Assembly (NCBI GenBank): GCA_031277445.1
Contig: JAITMH010000094.1
Coordinates: 1 to 9,592, forward strand
Direction of reading: 5' to 3'
From: Burkholderiales bacterium
GTDB lineage: Bacteria; Pseudomonadota; Gammaproteobacteria; Burkholderiales; Casimicrobiaceae
DNA: 9,592 nt
In this document: positions 5,793 through 9,592 of the stretch, piece by piece
Position numbering within the stretch: the first letter of the stretch is position 1
Layout of the letters: the number at the start of each line of letters is the position of its first letter
Notes under the pieces: generated by a model
Database searches by the model: none
What the model was told of the DNA's origin: nothing
Seen by the model: only the letters and a program-made list of their open reading frames with translations
Translations under genes and position numbers: made by a program

Positions 5793-6110
5793 CTATCCTT
5801 TCATCACATCAAGCGTTTGTATGGCAATGTTGCCACGGCGGCGGAACAGCAAAATCAGTAACGCCAACCCGACAGCCGATTCGACCGCCACCGTCGCCAA
5901 TACAAACATGGCCATCACCTGACCGGACAAATCGTTGTAATACGCCGAGAACGCGACGAAATTAAGGTTCGCCGACAGCAACACCAGTTCCACCGCCATC
6001 AGCAACACCAATACGTTGCGGCGGTTGGCGATGATGCCGACCAGACTGATGACCAGCAGCGCCGCTGCCAGCAACAGATAATGCGTCAGTGTCGGTTCCA
6101 GTCCCGGCAT
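5793..6110 (-). CDS. nuoK: NADH-quinone oxidoreductase subunit K
   Basis: NuoK is a small three-helix membrane subunit that, with NuoJ and NuoA, links the quinone region to the antiporter subunits (it matches the MrpC family). The product is 105 residues, the standard size. Seen: Glu41 in LMAVELVLLSANLNFVAFS and Glu77 in TVAVESAVGLALLILLFRR, equivalent to the conserved membrane glutamates of E. coli NuoK (E36, E72). The start is ATG 6110, one nucleotide after the nuoJ stop, with GGGAG at 6122-6118 spaced 7 nt; the frame is open further upstream to 6242 but that part overlaps nuoJ in another frame and is not conserved sequence. The stop is TAG 5795-5793, 4 nt before nuoL. Confidence 0.97.
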   Translation of the reverse strand: MPGLEPTLTHYLLLAAALLVISLVGIIANRRNVLVLLMAVELVLLSANLNFVAFSAYYNDLSGQVMAMFVLATVAVESAVGLALLILLFRRRGNIAIQTLDVMKG

Positions 6111-6111
6111 C

Positions 6112-6747
6112 TCAATGCTCCCTTTTTTCCGACGAATGGACGGTGTCGTCTTCCGTTTCTGTCTCTGCCTGCATGGACACAATCCGCAGGCGGTCATCAC
6201 GGCGCACTGCATTCTGTTCAGCCGGTTCCTGCCGTTTCGCAAAACGACTCTGACGGTGCGTCAGAACAATCGCCGCGATCATTCCGACCAGCAAAAGCAC
6301 GGCCACCAGTTCCAGCGAATACAGGTAATCCTCAAACAGCAGTTCCCCAAGTTCGCGTGTGTTTTCCATCGACGCCGAAGTTTCCAGCGATTCCGTCTTC
6401 GTCCTGGTGCCGTTTACGATCAGCAGCACGATTTCCGCCAACATCACGGCGCCAACCACCAACGCCGGAACCAGATGAAGCCGCCAACGCGGGGACTGAT
6501 CGGTTTGCCGCACGTCGAGCATCATCAACACGAACAAAAACAGCACCATCACCGCTCCGACGTAAATCACTACCAACGCCAGCCCAAGAAATTCGGCGCC
6601 CAGCGTGATCCACAACGCCGCCATCGTGAAGAAGGCCAGCACCAGCGACAATGCCGCATGCACCGGCTGACGCGCACTTACGACACGCACGGCAGACGCC
6701 AGCAGGATCACTGCAAGCACGTAGAAAAGAAACGCTGAAAAGCTCAT
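6112..6747 (-). CDS. nuoJ: NADH-quinone oxidoreductase subunit J
   Basis: NuoJ is a five-helix membrane subunit of complex I whose third helix carries a pi-bulge thought to switch during the quinone-linked cycle. The product is 211 residues. Seen: RQPVHAALSLVLAFF, the Glu52-containing stretch LGAEFLGLALVVIYVGAVMVL with the conserved IYVGA, then a soluble loop at about 113-140 and a last helix SLELVAVLLLVGMIAAIVL. The tail DPAEQ/VRRDDRLRIV-like region (175-190) is typical of betaproteobacterial NuoJ; here it is followed by an acidic end (about 194-211, ETETEDD and SSEKREH) that I do not recognise as conserved. ATG 6747 lies 21 nt after the nuoI stop, with only a modest GAGG upstream. An ATG at 6764 is out of frame and stops at once. 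Confidence 0.96.
   Translation of the reverse strand: MSFSAFLFYVLAVILLASAVRVVSARQPVHAALSLVLAFFTMAALWITLGAEFLGLALVVIYVGAVMVLFLFVLMMLDVRQTDQSPRWRLHLVPALVVGAVMLAEIVLLIVNGTRTKTESLETSASMENTRELGELLFEDYLYSLELVAVLLLVGMIAAIVLTHRQSRFAKRQEPAEQNAVRRDDRLRIVSMQAETETEDDTVHSSEKREH
6118..6122 (-). promoter_or_regulatory. Ribosome binding site of nuoK
   Basis: GGGAG lies 7 nt before the nuoK ATG and inside the last codons of nuoJ. It fixes the nuoK start at 6110 over the longer open frame. Confidence 0.75.
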
Positions 6748-6768
6748 GTCGTGGTCAGCCTCATGGTG

Positions 6769-7257
6769 TCATCGGTAGGGAGCGTCTTCTTCCAGATTTT
6801 TGGCAATCTGCGCTTCGTAATGATCGCCAATCGCCAACAACATGTCTTTGGTGAAATACAAATCGCTGTGTTGCTCACCGTGGTATTCGTAAATCCGCGT
6901 CAACACAATCGCATCGACCGGGCAGCTTTCCATGCACAGCCCGCAATAAATACATTTGCTGAGATCGACATCGTAGCGCGTTGTGCGCCGTGTTCCGTCC
7001 TCGCGCTCGGCAAGATCAATCGTGATCGCCAGCGCCGGGCAAACCGCCTCGCACAGTTTGCAGGCAATGCAGCGTTCTTCACCGTTCGGATAACGGCGCT
7101 GCGCATGCAGGCCGCGAAAGCGCGGGCCTTGCGGTGTTTTTTCTTCCGGGACGTGTACCGTGAATTTCGGTTTGAACATCCGGCGAAAAGTCAGCCACAG
7201 CCCGCTGAGCAATTCCAGCAGCAGCCAGGTCTTTAAAAAGTGCCGCAGCCGGTTCAT
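6769..7257 (-). CDS. nuoI: NADH-quinone oxidoreductase subunit I (2x[4Fe-4S] ferredoxin-like)
   Basis: NuoI sits in the peripheral arm and carries clusters N6a and N6b, which pass electrons from NuoG to the terminal cluster in NuoB. The product is 162 residues, normal for the alpha/betaproteobacterial type. Two complete 4Fe-4S motifs are seen: Cys63, 66, 69, 73 in [13 protein letters not shown] and Cys102, 105, 108, 112 in [13 protein letters not shown]. The N-terminal amphipathic segment (residues 1-30) anchors it to NuoH. The end EEDAPYR is characteristic of betaproteobacterial NuoI. The start ATG 7257 shares ATGA with the nuoH stop and has a perfect GGAGG 6 nt upstream; a longer frame to 7917 is only the shadow of nuoH. 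Stop TGA 6771-6769, 21 nt before nuoJ. Confidence 0.98.
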   Translation of the reverse strand: MNRLRHFLKTWLLLELLSGLWLTFRRMFKPKFTVHVPEEKTPQGPRFRGLHAQRRYPNGEERCIACKLCEAVCPALAITIDLAEREDGTRRTTRYDVDLSKCIYCGLCMESCPVDAIVLTRIYEYHGEQHSDLYFTKDMLLAIGDHYEAQIAKNLEEDAPYR

Positions 7258-8303
7258 GCGCCGCCTCCGAACAACGCCGACCACCGAACCGCCACCGCAA
7301 CGACAACAATCCACACCAGCGTCAGCGGAATAAATATTTTCCAGCCGAGCCGCATGATTTGATCGTAACGGTAGCGCGGAAAGCTCGCCCGCACCCACAG
7401 GAAAATGAACAACAGTCCTGCAACTTTGAGCGCCAGCCACAAAAACCCGTCGCCCAGCAGCGGCAGTTGATTGAATATCGGATGCGGCGCCATCCAGCCG
7501 CCGAGGAACAGGGTCGCCGCCAGTGCCGACAGCAAAATCATGTTCATGTATTCGGCGAGGAAAAAGAGCGCAAACGTAATCCCCGAATACTCGACGTGAA
7601 AACCGGCGACCAGTTCGGATTCGCCTTCCGCCATATCGAATGGGTGGCGGTTGGTTTCGGCGATTCCCGAAATAAAGTAAACGACAAACAGCGGGAAAAG
7701 CGGCCACAAATGCCAGTGCAAAAAACCGCCCGTCTGATTGCGAACAATGTCGCCGAGGTTCAGCGTGTTCGTCAGCAAGATCACGCCGACCAGCGCGAAT
7801 CCCATCGCCAGTTCGTAGGAAATCAGTTGCGCGGTCGAACGCAGCGATCCGAGAAGCGCGTAGCGTGAGTTGGACGCCCAACCCGCCAGAATGATGCCGT
7901 AAACGCCTATCGAACACATCATCATGATGTACAGCAAACCGGCGTTAAGATCGGCCAGCCACAGGTTTTCCGAAAACGGCATCGTCCCCCAGGCAGCGAC
8001 TGCGGGCACCAGCGCCAAAAACGGCGCAAAACGGAACAACATGCGGTTGGCGCGTGCCGGTACCACCGCTTCCTTGAACAACATCTTCAACACGTCGGCA
8101 AACGGTTGCAAGATACCGTTGGGGCCTACCCGGATGGGGCCGCAACGCGATTGCATCGCACCGATCACGCGACGCTCGGCCAACGTCAGGAATGCCACGC
8201 ATAAAGGTAGCGGCAGCGTGATCAAAACAATTTTGATCATCGTCCAGATCACCAAACCTGTCGCGCCCATACTGCCAAAGAAATCTGCCAACCACTGGAT
8301 CAT
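7254..8303 (-). CDS. nuoH: NADH-quinone oxidoreductase subunit H (quinone-site heel subunit)
   Basis: NuoH connects the peripheral and membrane arms of complex I and forms most of the quinone entry channel and the first part of the charge-transfer path. The product is 349 residues with about eight membrane segments. Seen: [14 protein letters not shown] (41-53), [20 protein letters not shown] (59-78), [24 protein letters not shown] (141-164), [26 protein letters not shown] (215-240), and [18 protein letters not shown] (305-322), all signature blocks of the family. In the loop usually written R-x-GPNRVGP the Asn is Ile57 (RCGPIRVGP). ATG 8303 overlaps the nuoG stop as ATGA and has GGAGG 7 nt upstream; an upstream in-frame ATG at 8333 would add ten residues with no such site. 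The 3' end overlaps nuoI by 4 nt. Confidence 0.98.
   Translation of the reverse strand: MIQWLADFFGSMGATGLVIWTMIKIVLITLPLPLCVAFLTLAERRVIGAMQSRCGPIRVGPNGILQPFADVLKMLFKEAVVPARANRMLFRFAPFLALVPAVAAWGTMPFSENLWLADLNAGLLYIMMMCSIGVYGIILAGWASNSRYALLGSLRSTAQLISYELAMGFALVGVILLTNTLNLGDIVRNQTGGFLHWHLWPLFPLFVVYFISGIAETNRHPFDMAEGESELVAGFHVEYSGITFALFFLAEYMNMILLSALAATLFLGGWMAPHPIFNQLPLLGDGFLWLALKVAGLLFIFLWVRASFPRYRYDQIMRLGWKIFIPLTLVWIVVVAVAVRWSALFGGGA
7264..7268 (-). promoter_or_regulatory. Ribosome binding site of nuoI
   Basis: GGAGG, spaced 6 nt (CGGCGC) from the nuoI ATG, lies in the last codons of nuoH (FGGGA). It decides the nuoI start and matches the nuoH site almost base for base. Confidence 0.85.
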
Positions 8304-9592
8304 GGCGCCGCCTCCAGGTGGAATTCTCCGCACACATCGAAACCGGCGGTCAACGGATGCGCCATGTCAAAACGCACGGTATCCGTCGGCAGCGTTTCGT
8401 CGCACACCCAGAACAGTATCGCCGTGACCGCGTTTTTAGCTTCGCCTTGCCGTATCTGCACTCTCCCGCCTTTGACGAGATTCAACCGCGTTGCCAGCGC
8501 CGCGTTCATCGCTGCTTTCGGTGCTGCGGCCAACGCCGTGCGCTGCAACGAGGGCGCACGGCGCACCAGCGGATCAGAATGGTACATCGGTACACCCGCA
8601 ACCCGTTCCACGGTTTTTGTCGTCGCTGTTTTCGGCAACGTCTGCAACGCAATTTCCGCACGGTTCGACAAACGCGCCGTAACGCTTTCCGCCGACGGCA
8701 CGCACGATGTGCGCACCGCTTCCGGCGTTGTCTCATCAAAGGGACGATCCAGCAGTCCGGCCAACGCAACAATCACTTGCCAGCCCGGTCGTGTTTCACC
8801 GAGCGGCGGCGCAACACCATGGAACGACTGGACACGTCCTTCCATATTGATGAACGTTCCTGATGTTTCGGTGAACGGCGCAACCGGCAATACAACATCC
8901 GGCAACACACCTTCTTCCGCCGGTCGGAAAGGCGAAAGCGAAAGCACGAAATCGGCTTGCCGCATCGCTACCAGCGCCGTGCCGCCTTGCGCAACATCGA
9001 ATGGCGCTTCCGTGTGAAGCAACACATACGCTTTTCGCGGCTTTTCCAGCATCGTGCGCGTATTCAATCCGTTTGCTTGCGGCTGTGCGCCTGCCAGCGC
9101 CAGACCGACGCTGTTGGCCGCTTCCGGCAGCACACCAAGGGTTGTTCCCGTATAGTCGGCCAGCCGCTGCGCCAGCGCATGCAAGAGCGTCGCGTGTTCG
9201 TGCTGCTGCGCAAAACTGCCGAGGAAAATCGCCGCCCGCTCCGGCGCTTTCAGCAATGAGCGCACAATAGCCAGGTCTTTTTCCGACGCTTTTTCCGATG
9301 GCTCTATTTCATTAAACGCTGCCGGCAATGCTTGCGCCACTTTCGCTTCACGATGCGCTGCCACCACCAACGCCGCCAACGCTGCCACCAGTTGTGATGG
9401 CGACACCACCCTCTCGTGCGCCAGCGGCAAATGCCAGTCAGCGTACGCCGAGTGAAGACTTGAAATGGTTGCGCCGTGCCGTGCCGCTTGCCGCACCCGC
9501 GCCGTCAGCAACGGCTGATCCTGACGCAGGAAGCTGCCAATGAACAGCGCCGCTTTCAATTGCGACACGTCGGCAATCGGCATGCCGAGCCA
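8300..9592 (-). CDS. nuoG: NADH-quinone oxidoreductase subunit G, C-terminal part (5' end outside window)
   Basis: NuoG is the largest peripheral-arm subunit of complex I, carrying N-terminal iron-sulfur clusters and a C-terminal domain related to molybdopterin oxidoreductases that has lost its cofactor. Only the last 430 residues are present, running from the right edge ([13 protein letters not shown]) to TGA 8302-8300. They belong to the molybdopterin-oxidoreductase-like domain. Seen: [17 protein letters not shown], a glycine/alanine-rich nucleotide-fold-like stretch, [30 protein letters not shown], then [16 protein letters not shown] and [11 protein letters not shown], which are typical of NuoG. 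No Cys cluster ligands fall in this part. The frame is open through the right edge, so ATG 9583 is internal, not a start. The last codons contain the nuoH ribosome-binding site. Confidence 0.95.
   Translation of the reverse strand, partial: WLGMPIADVSQLKAALFIGSFLRQDQPLLTARVRQAARHGATISSLHSAYADWHLPLAHERVVSPSQLVAALAALVVAAHREAKVAQALPAAFNEIEPSEKASEKDLAIVRSLLKAPERAAIFLGSFAQQHEHATLLHALAQRLADYTGTTLGVLPEAANSVGLALAGAQPQANGLNTRTMLEKPRKAYVLLHTEAPFDVAQGGTALVAMRQADFVLSLSPFRPAEEGVLPDVVLPVAPFTETSGTFINMEGRVQSFHGVAPPLGETRPGWQVIVALAGLLDRPFDETTPEAVRTSCVPSAESVTARLSNRAEIALQTLPKTATTKTVERVAGVPMYHSDPLVRRAPSLQRTALAAAPKAAMNAALATRLNLVKGGRVQIRQGEAKNAVTAILFWVCDETLPTDTVRFDMAHPLTAGFDVCGEFHLEAAP
8311..8315 (-). promoter_or_regulatory. 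Ribosome binding site of nuoH
   Basis: GGAGG, spaced 7 nt (CGGCGCC) from the nuoH ATG at 8303, lies inside the last codons of nuoG (LEAAP). It supports the 8303 start over the ATG at 8333. Confidence 0.85.

Noticed and set aside
7258..7917. N-terminal extension of nuoI to 7917
   Set aside because: This part lies on nuoH in another frame; the ferredoxin-like protein has its family length from ATG 7257 with a perfect GGAGG upstream.
8304..8333. Ten-residue N-terminal extension of nuoH (ATG at 8333)
   Set aside because: It lacks a Shine-Dalgarno, and MIQWLADFF at 8303 has GGAGG at the right spacing and the typical ATGA overlap.

Overview
The window holds the 3' two thirds of a bacterial respiratory complex I (NADH:quinone oxidoreductase) operon on the minus strand, in the order nuoG (3' part only), nuoH, nuoI, nuoJ, nuoK, nuoL, nuoM, nuoN. 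It reads from the right edge down to about position 820. The left edge carries the 3' end of ruvC on the plus strand, so ruvC and nuoN face each other tail to tail. The GC content is moderate. The NuoI C-terminus (ending DAPYR), the NuoG C-terminal half, the NuoJ cytoplasmic tail and the RuvC end ([17 protein letters not shown]) all look betaproteobacterial. I would guess a Nitrosomonadales-like or related lineage, but the sequence does not fix the genus.

Layout: 1-387 is the RuvC C-terminal half with two of the catalytic aspartates and the catalytic glutamate. 388-819 is a spacer of about 430 bp with no credible gene, packed with interspersed repeats. It holds a widespread 'TTGCGAGCG..GAAGCAATCC' type element, a small tandem motif, and four hairpins that each start with GTAG. 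These four form two inverted pairs (469-579 and 669-760), the architecture of REP doublets (REPIN/BIME) mobilised by RAYT transposases. 820-2322 is nuoN, 2340-3800 nuoM, 3797-5788 nuoL, 5793-6110 nuoK, 6112-6747 nuoJ, 6769-7257 nuoI, 7254-8303 nuoH, and 8300-9592 nuoG, which is open at the right edge.

The nuo genes are tightly packed. Three junctions (G/H, H/I, L/M) are ATGA stop-start overlaps; the others have gaps of 1 to 21 nt. This fits one polycistronic message with translational coupling. NuoG and NuoI belong to the peripheral electron-transfer arm, NuoH forms the heel with the quinone site, and NuoJ, K, L, M and N make up the membrane proton-pumping arm. The promoter and nuoA-F should lie beyond the right edge.

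No new system is evident. The points most worth a second look are the REPIN-like pairs, the replacement of two usually conserved NuoM histidines, an A AAA AAA heptamer placed exactly at the nuoL stop/nuoM start, and two nearly identical ribosome-binding/overlap modules in front of nuoH and nuoI.
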